Shown piece by piece: positions 1 to 11,675 of a stretch of DNA of 64,000 nucleotides (position 1 is the first letter of the stretch; every line of letters starts with the position of its first letter). The translations under genes were made by a program, and so were the position numbers. The notes below the pieces were generated by a model. That model worked only from the letters and a program-made list of their open reading frames with translations, did no database searches and was not told the origin of the DNA. The DNA lies in NCBI GenBank assembly GCA_963921825.1, contig OY997590.1, forward strand, positions 56,348,012 through 56,412,011. Direction: 5' to 3'. Source of the stretch: Erodium maritimum (lineage: Eukaryota; Streptophyta; Magnoliopsida; Geraniales; Geraniaceae).

Positions 1-390
1 ACACGGACTCAACAGCCCCACAGGCACTCACGGCCTCCCAAGACACACCGCCAATAAAGACACGGGTTCACCAACCCCACTGGCACTCATGGCCACCCAA
101 AACACAAAAGGTAAAAACACGGGTTCAACAACCCCACGGGCACTCATGGCCACCCAAAACTCGACAATAATACACGCTCGCAACTTACCGAGACTCTAAC
201 TCGTAAGCCAGCCAAAGAATGCTCGCAACCTCCCGAGACTCTAACTCGGTCAGGCCAGCCAAAACCCCAGCAGTAAAGTACGGGCTCTCATGGCCACCCA
301 AAACACAATTAATAACACGGGCTCTCATGCCCACCCAAGACTCAACAATAAAACACGTGCTCTCATGGCCACCCAAGACACCAAATAAAC
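1..390. repeat. Degenerate minisatellite, about 39 bp unit, inside the LTR
   Basis: The phrase CTCATGGCCACCCAAGAC recurs with variation near 1-170 and 280-380, spaced about 37-39 bases. It is the same repeat as at 45640-45930 in the sister LTR, but more degraded and broken by a non-repeat block (170-270). Confidence 0.75.
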
Positions 391-2144
391 AATCAACCTC
401 CGGCTTAACCAAAGCCTCCAACAGTCCTAACATCAACAGTTTCTCAATCAACCTTCGGGCATGGTCATATGCCTCCAGTACTCCTAATATCGATAAGTTC
501 GCAATCAACATCCGGGCATGGTCATATGCCTCCAGTAATTCTAATAACGCTAAGTTCTCTGCTCCTACGACACTACTAAGTGTCACATGCATTTCCAATA
601 TTCGATACGTTCCCGTATCATGAATTTCTAATATTCGATAACCTACTTAACCCACGACACCCTAGTGTCACATGCATTTCTACTATTAACTTTCCCTAGT
701 CAGGGCCGAGATACGGCTACTTTTCCCTACCTCGTGCGTGTTCTCCCAAAAGCCAACCCACGAGCTCTGGTGATGATCTCAGTCACTCACCCAGCTTTCC
801 CTTGCCTCGGTCCGTGGCACGATCTAAAAGAACACAATTTAAAGGCACTTAACAACTCGCAGGGATAAACTGAAAATCATTAAACTCGATGTCCAAACTT
901 AACCCCGACAATTTCGATCACTCCCAAACTTCCCAATTACTCGACTTTTTCGATCAAAGACCCGTAAAGGCCCGATTCGCCCGACGTGGCGAATCTGCCC
1001 GGGTTTTGTAAATGCCCTTCCGGGGCTCCAAAAATTCCCGTTTTCGTTTCTACAGTCTTAGAATAATTCAAGGGTTCCTAGGCACTCGACGGAATCGAAT
1101 TCCGACTTCCGAGTCATTTAATTTGCGTTTCAAGTTTCTAAAACCCGTTAATTACAACTTTTCCAATTTAATTCCAAATTTCAATTCGGTTGTGGATAAA
1201 TGATCCGCGGAACGTTCTAAACCACCCGAACACAAAACCCGATCACCCGAGCACGTGGGCCCCACCCGCCCAAGCTTGGCAAAATTCCCTTTTTGCCCCA
1301 AAACGTTCCTAACGAACCCCAAACCTCATTTCCACCATAAACTACTCATTTCTAACCAAACCCTAACATTTCAAACTTAACAAAATGAAAATCGGTTAGG
1401 TGCTCACCGTAGAGAAAGTCGATGTGAGCTCGATTCATTTATCGTTGAGACGATCCACCGGACGGATGATCGAGAAATGACAAAACTCTAACAACACCTT
1501 CTCTTTTCTCTCCTTCTTCCCTTTCCTTTTCTCTCTCTAAAAACCTCTCATATTTTCACAAAATAGCCGAACACCATCCATGTCTCATCTTTGTATTTTT
1601 TCAAAACTAACACATAGCAAAAAGACCAAAATACCCCCCCTTTTCATTTTGTCTTTTCCTTAAAGTCAAGGGTAAAGTTGTCCTCCCTTTTTCCTTCTAC
1701 CACATTCATGACATGTGTCATGTGGGTCCCACACCTTTTTGAAAATTATCTCCTAGATATTTTTCAATCAGATTCGCGAAATTCGGACGTCTCGGGCCCC
1801 GAACGGGCACTTTTTCCAAGAATTTATGAAACTTCACGGGCTACAAGGAAATGGCTCAACTAAGATCGCTGCGACGACGGCTAAGCTTTTTGGATCCAAA
1901 ACGGTCCTCGAATGGACCAAAACGTCGCTCGGTTGACTTTTCCAGCGAAAAGTCAGCATTTCCCAAACTGATCAGAAAGTTGCCCTGAGTCCCCCGGAAC
2001 TCACTTTGGTCAATATCGGGGTCAACTTAAGTCCGGTATGACACTCGGGGTCCAATTCCGGTTCAATTCAGTGTTTGCTCAAAATTTTTAAATTTTCCTG
2101 CTTTTCGCAGGTTTGACTAGCGTTGACCGGGAGTGGTTATTACA
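1..2144 (-). mobile_element. Partial long LTR (minus orientation), inserted into a copia element
   Basis: This stretch is collinear with the LTR at 44735-47650. Shared parts are a tandem repeat block, the block around 640-1200 (46080-46640 in the other copy) and the last 400 bases ending in GGTTATTACA at 2144. In the 44735 copy that same end is followed directly by a 5-bp target duplication, so 2144 is the LTR edge. The other edge lies outside the window, so solo LTR versus full element cannot be decided. Read on the minus strand it begins TGTAATAACC. It interrupts the RT of the minus-strand copia element that starts at 2145. The flanking 5 bases are ATACC (2145-2149), but the matching copy is out of view. 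No reading frame here looks like a real protein. Confidence 0.85.
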
Positions 2145-4163
2145 ATACCAAGTCGCTCGAGCTCTAAAACAAACTGCTTTACATGTGCTAATAGAACTCG
2201 GAGACTAGTGTGCTTTACCACCGGAGAGAAAATCTCATCATACCCCACACCTTCTCTTTGTGCATATCCTTTAGCCTCCAATCTTGCCTTGTACCTTATA
2301 CCCGTACAATTACCTTTGGAATTTAGAATCCCGTCTTTCTTTAAGAAAATCCTCTTGCACCCTATCGGCCTCACGATGTGCTCCCACTCCCTTTTGTGAT
2401 CACCACACAAAACATGCTTGTATGTAGTAGGAACATTATAATCATTCACTAGAAAAGCACAACCTACGCCTTCCTCATAGCCGAATCTCCTTGGTGCTTG
2501 TCTGACCCTCGATTCTCTACCCGCTGCCAAAGACGGTGTTTCAATCTGCTGAACCTATTGGTGTGTAAGGGCCTCGTTCCCATCAAATAGGAACCTCATC
2601 ATCAATAACCGTCTCATCAAGTACCGTCTCTTAAGAACTATCCGAATGAGAACTAGAACTAGGAGCTCCAAGCTCCACCTGATGATAATCTTCTTTATCT
2701 TCATCAAAGCTATCACCTCTCCAAATATGATATCCATCCTTGCATCTTTCACACTTTTCCTGTAGCAAAGCCTTCTCATGGAATGTAACATCCCGGCTAA
2801 TCGCAAACTTCTGAGTTTTCGGGCAGCATAACTTGTACCCCTTCACATTCTCAAGATAACCGATAAATATAGCCTTCTTGACCCTTACTCCAATCTTATC
2901 CTCTTTAACTTGGTAATAAGCCAGACAACCAAATGCTCTCAAGTTAGAATAATCGAAAGGATTACTGGACCATACCTCCATAGGAACCTTGGATTCAATA
3001 ACTGATGAAGGAGAGCGGTTAATCAAGTAGCACGCCGTATTTACTACCTCAACCCACCATATTCTGCCCAAACCTGCATTGGACAACATGCATCGTGCTC
3101 TCTCTAATAGGGTACGATTCATCCGCTCTGCTACCCCGTTCTGCTGTGGTGTCTTTTTCACTGTGAAGTGTCTCTTAATGCCATGTTCTGCACAGAACAC
3201 CTTAAGGGGATCCTTGGTGTACTCACCGCCATTGTCAGATCTCAAAACCTTGAGCACCCTACCAGTCTGCTTCTCAACCATAGCCATCCACTTCCTGAAA
3301 ATATCACTGACTTCATTTTTATGCTTCATGGTATAGATCCATACTCTCCGACTGAAGTCGTCGATAAAAGACACAAAATACCGGAACCCACCCTTCGATG
3401 CAACTCTCGAGGGTCCCCAAACATCAGTGTGGATATAATCCACGATACCCGCGGTGTTGTGAATACCGTCACCAAAAGTGACCCTGCATTGCTTCCCATA
3501 AACACAATGCTCACAGAAATCAAGCTTTTCCATCTTGTCACCGCCAAGCAAGCCACGCCTGCTCAAAGTCTTCAGTCCACTCTCACCTACATGCCCTAGA
3601 CGCATGTGCCATAACTGAGTGCGAACCAAGCTCTTCTCATCAATAACCGTGGAGACCATAGCTCCACCCTCATCAACATTACCCTGAAGAAAATAGAGAT
3701 TGGCATGCCTAATTGCCGATAATAGCAACCTGTCACCATGATAAACGTTGCAATAGCCATTCTCACCAACGTACCTGTATCCCTGAGCTTCAAGTAACCC
3801 AAGAGAAGTCAACCGTCTTGCAAGATCCGGAATATGGCGTACCTCGGTAAGCTGTCTGCATGACCTGTCTACTAGCTGGAATCTGACTGTGCCAACACCT
3901 AACATCCTGCAGGGTCGAGAATCACCCATATACACTGAGCGACCCTCCACCTCGCGATAAGTGGTGTACCAGTCCCGAACCGGACAAAAATGATATGAAG
4001 CACTTGTATCCAACAACCAACCATCATACAAATGATCACTAGAACCCGCTGACAAAGCATGCGCTAGGTCACCGTCGATATGAATATCCTCAATTATCTT
4101 TGGTGCCTCAACCACATTTGCCACTCCCTTTCCCTTATCTTGTTTGGTGTGATTGTCCTTCAA
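2145..4163 (-). pseudogene. Copia pol: protease, integrase and partial RT (broken)
   Basis: A 510-codon open stretch (4163-2631) holds the protease active-site region (LLDTSASYH, with Ser where Gly is usual), the pre-integrase zinc domain (LWHMRLGH then FCEHC), and an integrase core with all three acidic residues visible: D in IHTDVWGP, D in LRSDNGGEY, E in QQNGVAERMNR. After 2631 the frame changes. RT sequence resumes around 2530-2145 with KARLEAKGYAQREGVGYDE. Around 2385 the segment between the pre-RT region and IGCKRIF is missing, an internal deletion of the RT N-terminus. The product would have been the polyprotein that matures and integrates the element. It cannot be made whole now. The first codon at 4163 is TTG; the true polyprotein started in gag. 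Confidence 0.88.
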
Positions 4164-4933
4164 CTCTGGAAATCCTTCTTGGCATGGCCTTTACGCTTAC
4201 ATTTGTAACATTCAACCTTAGACAAATCTCTTCCCCTCGACTGAGATCGACTTCTTCTATTGTTATTGTACCTCTTGTCTGAATTTCTTCCCGTTGTAAC
4301 CGAGAGACCATGTGCTAGAACATCCTCGCTCACAGCACTCTGCCTAGAAGCTTTTGCAAGTATAGACTGAACAATGTCACTATACACAAACTTCTCCTTG
4401 TTCATCATAGTCATCTGATCAACAAACGGCTCCCATTCCGGCAACAAAGAAATCAACAAGAATAAAGCTTTCTGACTATCTTCATACTTAGCTCCCAAGC
4501 AAACACAATCCGAGTACAAGCACTCAAACTCGGTAATATGATCAGTCATAAGTTTACATGATTGCAGCCTGAAAGTGAAGAGCTTCTTCTGCAAATACAT
4601 CACGCTCATCTGATCATTTTAAAGATACATAGCCTGAAGCTTATCCCAAATACCCTTGGCGGTCGTCTCATCTGCAAAATTGTAAGCCACATTCCGATAA
4701 AGACACAAGCGGATCGTACGACAAACCTTCTGATCCATCTTGTTCCATCTAACCACCTGATCACCCTCTGATGGTTTATCTCCCAACGCATCAAACTGAT
4801 CAAAACTAACCAGAATATCCTTACAATCCATCTGCCAAGGTTTAAAATTGTTCCGTCCATTAAATCGAATAATATCGAACCCATGAACCTTCACATAACC
4901 CTCATCCCGATATGTGGGCGCTCGATCAGACAT
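4160..4933 (-). pseudogene. Copia gag with disrupted zinc knuckle
   Basis: The likely start is the ATG at 4933 (MSDRAPTYRDEGYVKVHGFD), which follows the primer binding site by about 85 bases. Gag features visible are FNGRNNFKPWQ and IWDKLQAMYL. A TAA at 4619-4621 interrupts the frame, which continues to 4160. Near the end is a CCHC-type knuckle, CYKCKRKGHAKKDF, in which the last Cys is replaced by Phe. A one-base deletion in the same place ends the frame and shifts it relative to pol. So gag is broken twice, once exactly in the nucleic-acid-binding motif. Confidence 0.85.
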
Positions 4934-5016
4934 AATTGCAAACACAGCAAACACAGCAATAACCAATTAACTAGCCAAACAACCAGGATGCTCTAAACTA
5001 CTTATAGCTCAACCGG

Positions 5017-5028
5017 GCTCTGATACCA
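5017..5028 (-). promoter_or_regulatory. Primer binding site (initiator tRNA-Met)
   Basis: On the minus strand TGGTATCAGAGC lies two bases inside the 5' LTR edge. This is the standard complement of the 3' end of plant initiator tRNA-Met and fixes both the LTR boundary and the strand. Confidence 0.93.
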
Positions 5029-5030
5029 CT

Positions 5031-5931
5031 TGTTGTAAATCTAGTACCCCCAAACCAGAATACGAGAATCACCTAGAAAATCAATCGGATCCTTGGAAAA
5101 GAACCGACATGATTCGATTCACAAACGGACACCGATAACCTAACTTTCCAACCCCCGATCCTAGGACCCAGTCGATAAATACTAAATGTCTGATAAGCGC
5201 AAATTACCGGAACAAATAATAAAGTTTAGAAATATAAACAGAGGACCCAATATTTTTACGTGGTTTTGCAATGTGCCTACATCCACGGGACAACGACGAG
5301 CTCCTTGTATTATCCGAGAAATAATCCGAGAATTACAAACTTAATTCTCTACCTCTCAATACAAATCGGTAAACCACAAAAGAAAATACAAAATCTTTTG
5401 TTACCGGTAAATTAACTCAAAGAACACACTTCTTGATACTAGCTTCCACACAAGAACATAAAAGAGAAAGCTTTCATCTCTTCTCCTATCACCATCATAT
5501 ACAGTCACATTCTCCTTTTTCTTTCCCGGTGGTTATTACTCCAACCACCCAAGAATATGAGAAATTAATGCATGTGCTTTATGGAACCAAAATCAATGGA
5601 ATCAAGAATTAATATTCTCTGAACCAATGGCTTACCTTCAAGAAAGAAACCCCAAATTGAATTTACTTTACTTGACACCACACACCTCCACCTTGATATT
5701 TGTTCCTTTCTTGCAACACAACCACGTGTATGTATACATATGAAATAGTTCTTGAATTTTGGAGCAAGAACACAAGGGAGGAAGAAGACCACACGCCTAG
5801 CTCCCTTTTGCCCTATTCAGATCAAGCCGCCGCCACACCCTCCACAGGAACCCTACTGTTCCTATTATCGCAACGCAAGACAAACATAGGATCAAACATT
5901 AGTTAAATGGGCTTGCTCCATGGGCCCAACA
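5031..5931 (-). repeat. 5' LTR of the copia element (901 bp)
   Basis: On the minus strand it starts TGTTGGGCCCATGG at 5931 and ends in CA at 5031, just before the primer binding site. The TG...CA ends and PBS spacing define it. The flank is ATTGG (5932-5936); the partner TSD would lie beyond the lost 3' LTR. Small frames within it look non-coding. Confidence 0.85.
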
Positions 5932-6016
5932 ATTGGCCCATGTTGGAGCCAAAAAAACAACAACTACCATCGCTGGCCAACTCCAAAACGGCGATTCCTA
6001 CCACAAGAATGGAAGG

Positions 6017-8097
6017 TGTAAGAACTTCCCCCAATCGATCCCGGTCGAACCGATGGATTTCGATGAAGTTTGACTTTCGGCCGGAAAAGTCAATCGATGA
6101 CTCCGGAAGTCATTCGGGACCTTTCCGGTGCCCAAAAAGCTTAGCCACCATCACGGTTAACTTAGTTGGGCCGTTACCTTTCGTTTGACTGTAATATTGG
6201 AGAAGTCAACTTCCGGTCAAACTCGAACTTTTTATCGGCTAAATTCGATACAAATTTGGACTGCTGAAATTTTATTAAAGAAAGGTGGCTCCCACAATGC
6301 CACTTGGCATTAGAGTCTTGGATGAAAATAAAATGGGCTCAAATGACCTTTTACCCCTCCCAAATGCCTTAAAATTGATAGAACTTTAGAGGGCTTTTTG
6401 GTAAATTGGATTCCTAGGTCATTTAAAGCAATTGTGGGAGACAATTCAGCTCATTCACAATTGTTGCAGCCGAAAATAGCTAGAGGGAGAGAGAGAGAGA
6501 AGAGAGCTCCATAACTTGAGCAAGAAGAAAGAGAGGAAAGGGAGGAACTTCAGCTCATTTCTTCACCATTTCTTCACCAAAAGCTTCCTAGCTTCATCAT
6601 CTCATCATCCTCAAGGTTTGTATACTCTTATCTTCTCTTTTCATCTACTTTCTATTTTGGGTTTTTGTGGGTTTTGGTTAGAACTTGAAGAACTAGCTTC
6701 ATTGGTTGTTGATTGTTGATTTTGGAGAAGAATTAGTGAAGTTTAGGTTGGTTTTGTTGTGCTTATTTAAGTTTTGTTGGAACCCATTGAGGGTGTTGAA
6801 GTTTGGAGGTTATTGAGGACTGTGGTGAAGCTTGATGAAGCTGGGAATTGAGATTTTGATGGGTTTGTTGCAGAGTTCGAGTTGGGGAAGAAGGGAGATG
6901 TCTGGTCTGGTTCGGCACGGAATGGGACCTGGAGAGGGCCACGTTCCAACACGGCACGCGGCACGAAACGGGCTGGATACCGGCACGGTACGCGGCACGG
7001 AACGGGCTGGACTCCAACACGACACCTCGCACGGTCTGTGTCTGATTCCGGTCGATGTGTCGCGCGGTCCGTGTCTGGCTCCGGACTGGTCTGTGGTGCA
7101 TTCTGGCTGGGATTCCGGGCCGGTCTATGATATGGAACGGGCCATGTTCCGGGCCAGGTTTCTAGAAGCTAAGGTTTGCCTAATTGGGCCTAGTTTGGGC
7201 CCAAATTCGTTCCTTTGGATCGGGAGTTACCATTAGAGCGTTTTGAAGTAGATTAGTGTGAAAACCGTCTTTGGCTAGTTGTTAATTTTAGTATTGTTTG
7301 TGATCCAAGACCGTGTACCAGAGCTCGAAAGGAGAAGGAGACTTGGACCCGAGTGAAGACGGAGAAAAAGCTAGCTCGGACTTCAGCAGCTAAGAGTATT
7401 ATTAGAGGAAGACCTTGAGGTAGGGAGAGTATTAACCTCCTCTTGCAATTTAATGCTTTAGTATGCCTATTAGGTTAATAAAATTGGAAAGGTCCTAGAT
7501 TGCATATAGGATGCGAATAACTAGAATAATCGTCTTTCAATTACTAATATGCATGCATAGGATGTGATTAACTAGTTTTAACTCGCTTTCAATACTTGGG
7601 AAATTGTCGTGCTGGTAGAAAGGCCGTGATGAGCCATAGGATTGGTTGTGGTTGCCTCACATGCATTGCTTGCTTAGTCTTTATGATAAATTAACGGTCT
7701 AACGAAACTAGATAAATTGTATGCTTGAATGATTGGATGATTGAATGGATGCTTGAATGATTGAATGATTGAATGAATGATTGAGTGTAATTGATTGTGC
7801 CAAATGGTATGATCGGGTGAGTGATAGACCGATGGAACGTGGTTGGTAAGTATGGCGGTAAGTGTAATTGTTGGTATGAATTCCATGTGGTGTGTATTGA
7901 TGAACTTGTGGATTTCTAAGTTTGGTTATACGATGTGTTGGCATGTTAGCCTTTTGTGTGTGTTTTAAGATGAATTGTGGTCCGACATGGTACCTACACC
8001 GAGGGAGGATTCCGGTGTGGGGTAGTATCATGGCCGATGGTTGTTTGACCCTGCGGGGCATTGGTTGGTTTACCCTGCGGGGAATTTGATGGTTGAC
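6017..8097 (+). mobile_element. Long-LTR element, left part (outer copy of a nested pair)
   Basis: It starts TGTAAGAACTTCCCCC and is collinear with the start of the inner copy at 8098, sharing for example the block around GGAAAAGTCAA...CAAAAAGCTTAGCCAC. It also has a CT/GA-rich stretch, a GC-rich block of GGCACGG-type repeats (6900-7130), a TGAATGAT-type microsatellite (7720-7795) and the first CCCTGCGGGG units (8046-8090). It is interrupted at 8097 by the inner element and resumes at 12973. No gag or pol is present. Confidence 0.83.
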
Positions 8098-9965
8098 TGT
8101 AAGAACCGCCCCAGTCGATCCCGGTCGAATCGGTGAACTTTGGACGAAGTTTGACTTTCGGCTGGAAAAGTCAACCGATGACTCTGGAAGTCATTCGGGA
8201 CCTTTCCGGGGCCCAAAAAGCTTAGCCACAATCACGGTTAGCTTAGTTGGGTCGTTACCTTTCGTTTGACTGTAATATTGGGTAGGTCAAGTTTCGGTCA
8301 AACTTGAACTTTTTATCGACTTTTTTCCGATTAATTTTGGACTGCTGGATTTAAATTAAAAGAAAGTGGCTCCCACAATGCCACATGGCATTGGAGTCTT
8401 GGATGAGAAGAAAATGAGTTAAAATGACCTTTTACCCCTCCCTAAAGCCTTTAAGTGGATAGAACTTGAAAGGGAATTTTGGTCATTTAACATTTAGGTC
8501 ATTTAAGGCAATTGTTGGATACAATTCAGCCATTCACTCTTGGTTGCAGCTGAGTATTGCTAGAAGGAGAGAAAGGGAGAGGCTACTTGGCTTGAGCAAG
8601 AAGAAAGAGAGAAAAAAGAGGATTTCTGGCTCGTCTCTTCTTCATTTCACCTCTTAAAGCTTACTAGCTTCATCATCTCCTCATCCTAAAGGTATGGAAC
8701 TTCCCATTTCATCCACTTTCTAGTTTGGGTCTTGTGGGTTTTTGGCTTGAACTTGAAGGACTAGTTTCCTTGGTTGTTGATTGGAGAGAAGTAGTGAAGT
8801 TAGGTTGTTTTGATTGTGTTGGTTGAAGTTTTGATGAAACCCATTGAGGGTGTTGAGGTTTGAAGGTTTTTGATGAACATTTTGGAGTTGGGAGAAGTTG
8901 GAAATGGAGTTTTTGGTCTGATTTTCGTGAAACCCGAGTTGGGGAACAAAGGGGAAGGTCCTGCACTGGTTCGGTACGGACCGGGCCATGTGCCTGCATG
9001 GCAGGCCGCACGGAACGGGCCAGGTACCGGCACGGTACGCGGCACGGAACAGGCGTGAATCCGGCACGGGACCTCACACGGTCCGTGTCAGATTCCGGGC
9101 CGGTGCGTCGCGCGGTCCGTGCTGGATACCGGGCCGGTCTGTGACACGGTCTGTGCCAGGTTCCGGCACGGCCTGTGATGCGTTTCAGACCGTATTCCGG
9201 GCCTGAGCTCCTGAACCCAAAACCTTTATTTTTGAGTCCAATTCGATTCCAGGATCATTTCTTTGACTCTATTTCTTTTCATGGAGGATTGTTCTGTAAT
9301 TGAAGTTGAAGACCACTCCGTTTAGTTACTAATTTTGGTATTGTTATGATCCAAGACCGTGTACCGAGCTTCGTAACCGAGTGAAGACGGAGAGGAGACT
9401 AGCTTGGACTTCGTCAACTAGAAGATTTATTAGAGGAAGAGCACAAGGTAGGGAAAGTACTAAACTCCTCGTTTAAATAATGCTTTAGTATGCCTATTAG
9501 GTTAATAAAATTGGAAAGGTCCTAGATTGCATATAGGATGCGAATAACTAGAATAATCGTCTTTCAATTACTAATAACCAGACGTGTCTAGTATGCATGC
9601 ATAGGATGGGAATAACTAGTTTAACTCGCTTTCAATACTTTGGAAATTGCTTTACTGGTAGAAAGGCTGAGATAAGCCATAGGATTGGTTGTGGTTGCCT
9701 CACATGCATTGCTTGCTTAGTTTTAAGATGAATTAAGGGTCTAATGAAACTAGATAAATTGTATGCTTGAATGATCGAATGAATGATTGGATTATTGTAT
9801 GATTGAATGAATGAATGAGTGTAATTGATTGTGCCAAATGGTATGGTCGGGTGAGTGATAGACCGATGGAATATGGTTGGTAAGTATGCTGGTAAGTGTG
9901 ATTGTGGGTATGAATCCCCTGTGGTGTGTATTGATGAATCTGTGGATTTCTAAGTTTGGTTATAT

Positions 9966-10680
9966 TGATTGGTAGACCCTGCGGAGTATTGTTTGGTTGA
10001 TCCTGCGGGATATTGATTGGTAGACCCTGCAGGGCATTGTTTGGTTGATCCTGCGGGATATTGATTGCAGGACCCTGCGGGGCATTGGTTGGTTAATCAT
10101 GCTGGATATTGGTTGTGGACCCTGCGGGGCATTGGTTGGTTAATCCTGCGGGATATTGGTTGTGGACCATGCGGGGCATTTGTTGGTTAATCCTGCGGGA
10201 TATTGGTTGTGGACCCTGCGGGGCATTGGTTGGTTAATCCTGCGGGTTATTGGTTGTGGACCCTGCGGGACATTTGTTGGTTAATCCTGCGGGATATTGG
10301 TTGTGGACCATGCGGGGCATTTGTTGGTTAATCCTGCGGGATATTGGTTGTGGACCATACGGGGCATTTGTTGGTTAATCTTGCGGGATATATTTGTTGT
10401 GGACCCTGCGGGGCATTGGTTGGTTAATCCTGCGGGTTATTGGTTGTAGACCCTGCGGGGCATTTGTTGGTTAATCCTGCGGGATAGTGATTGGAGGACT
10501 CTGCGGGGCATTGGTTGGTTAATCCTACGGGATATTGGTTGTGGACCCTGCGGGGCATTGGTTGGTTAATCCTACGGGATATTGATTGGAGGACCCTGCG
10601 GGGCGTTGTTTAGTTGATCCTGCGGGACATTGGATGGTTGACCCTGCGGGGCACTTGGATGGTTTACCCTGCGGGGAACG
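9966..10680 (+). repeat. 47-bp minisatellite inside the LTR, about 15 copies
   Basis: Units alternate GACCCTGCGGGGCATTGG and TAATCCTGCGGGATATTGG. Successive GACCCTGCGG starts at 10071, 10118 and 10165 give a 47-bp period. Each unit therefore contains two CCTGCGGG half-sites about 23-24 bp apart. The outer LTR copy shows the half-site form near 8046-8090 and 12976-13110. Confidence 0.92.
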
Positions 10681-10887
10681 GTTACTTATGGATTTACCCG
10701 AGTGTATGCGCCCTATGGGAGCATTACCTTGGTTCCCTATGACATATGGTCCTTTGGGGGCATTTCCGAGAATCCCGACGATATGTGTCCCTCAGGGATG
10801 TTGCCGGTAGCCCGATGTATGTGCCTCCTTTGGACCGAGGGAAAATCTGATATGACACAAGTACTCTTGCGGATCGGAGTATGGGAT

Positions 10888-11263
10888 CCAACATGACACA
10901 AGAACCTATTCGTGGATCGGAGTATTGAGGATTCGAGTTGTTGGTGTGATATTTACATGTTCCCATCTTAATGGTTATCAAATGTTTACAGCGCTTTCAC
11001 TTATTCTCTTAAAAGTTACCGTTATCTTTAAGATTCTGATATTATTCGTATCTTTGCCTATTCTTCCAGACCCTTATCCGACATGACACAAGAACCTATT
11101 CGTGGATCGGAGTATTGAGGATTCGAGCTGTTGGTGTGATATTTAGCTGTTCCCATCTTAATGGTTATCAAATGTTTACAGCGATTTCACTTATTCTCTT
11201 AAAAGTTACTGTTATCTTTAAGATTGTGATATTATTCGTATCTTTGCCTATTCTTCCAGACCC
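10888..11263 (+). repeat. 200-bp tandem duplication in the 5' LTR
   Basis: ACATGACACAAGAACCTATT begins at 10891 and again at 11091 and is followed by nearly identical sequence through CTTCCAGACCCTTA. The 3' LTR remnant has this block only once (12391-12575), so the duplication was not part of the sequence copied to both LTRs. Confidence 0.9.
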
Positions 11264-11357
11264 TTAGTGAGTAGTGGTATTAATGGTAAATCGCGTCGTC
11301 ATATTAAATTACTTTTATTACCACATTAGAGGTTAATTGGTTTATGATTTTCCCTAC

Positions 11358-11371
11358 TGAGCGCAAGCTCA
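11358..11371 (+). repeat. Small inverted repeat conserved in the LTRs
   Basis: TGAGCGCAAGCTCA can form a short hairpin. It recurs in the 3' LTR at 12670-12683, and a related perfect hairpin, GTGAGCGTTCGCTCAC, occupies the equivalent place in the other LTR lineage at 45009-45024. Its role is unknown. Confidence 0.7.
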
Positions 11372-11663
11372 CCCCTGTTGTTTGTTTACTGTTTGTACAG
11401 GCTTGCTTGATGAGTAGCTGACTCGAGGCTCGAGAGCTTCTGTGGGTCCGGGTACTTTTATCTTTAGAGACGATTATGGTCCTATTTTTGGTTGTGAACC
11501 TTATGTTTAAAGAATTTATTATTGAGCTTTTACTTGAAATATTTTGATGGAAACTAAACTTGGAGAGTTATATTGGATTTGAGACACTTTTGTTGTTATA
11601 TGTTGTATTATCTTCAAGTCACGTCTCGAGTCCGGTCAATACCGGATTTGGGGCGTGAAAATT

Positions 11664-11675
11664 TGGTATCAGAGC
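11664..11675 (+). promoter_or_regulatory. Primer binding site (initiator tRNA-Met)
   Basis: TGGTATCAGAGC lies 3 bases after the 5' LTR end, as expected for reverse transcription primed by initiator tRNA-Met. It shows that the sequence after 11660 is the internal region of a retroelement. Confidence 0.92.

Larger units (their letters stand above)
2145..5931 (-). mobile_element. Ty1/copia retrotransposon, truncated in RT, with 5' LTR
   Basis: On the minus strand the order is 5' LTR (5931-5031), primer binding site for initiator tRNA-Met (5028-5017), gag with a zinc-knuckle remnant, protease, GAG pre-integrase domain, integrase core, and the first part of reverse transcriptase. Protease-integrase-RT order is diagnostic of copia. 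The element stops abruptly at 2145 inside RT, where a long LTR begins. The rest of RT, RNase H and the 3' LTR are not seen. Several lesions make it non-autonomous. Confidence 0.92.
8098..11660 (+). repeat. 5' LTR, about 3.56 kb
   Basis: It runs from TGTAAGAACC to GGGGCGTGAAA; the expected final CA has mutated to AA, by comparison with the 3' copy ending GTGACA at 12972. The primer binding site follows 3 bases later. It includes a GC-rich GGCACGG block (8960-9200), the 47-bp minisatellite, a 200-bp duplication and a conserved small hairpin. None of its frames resembles a protein. Confidence 0.85.

Noticed and set aside
219-623. Plus and minus open frames of about 135 codons
   Set aside because: They arise from the degenerate LTR minisatellite and have no conserved domain.
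7720-7795. TGAATGAT-like repeat as a regulatory array
   Set aside because: A simple microsatellite-like tract that recurs in the sister LTR at about 9765-9820; nothing suggests a specific function.
6763-9206. Arg- and Gly-rich frames on both strands over the GGCACGG blocks
   Set aside because: GC-rich LTR sequence leaves several frames open at once; no domains and no conservation of a single frame between the two LTR copies.
9966-10680. Regularly spaced repeats resembling an array such as CRISPR
   Set aside because: Units are contiguous 47-bp tandem copies with no unique spacers, in a plant LTR.
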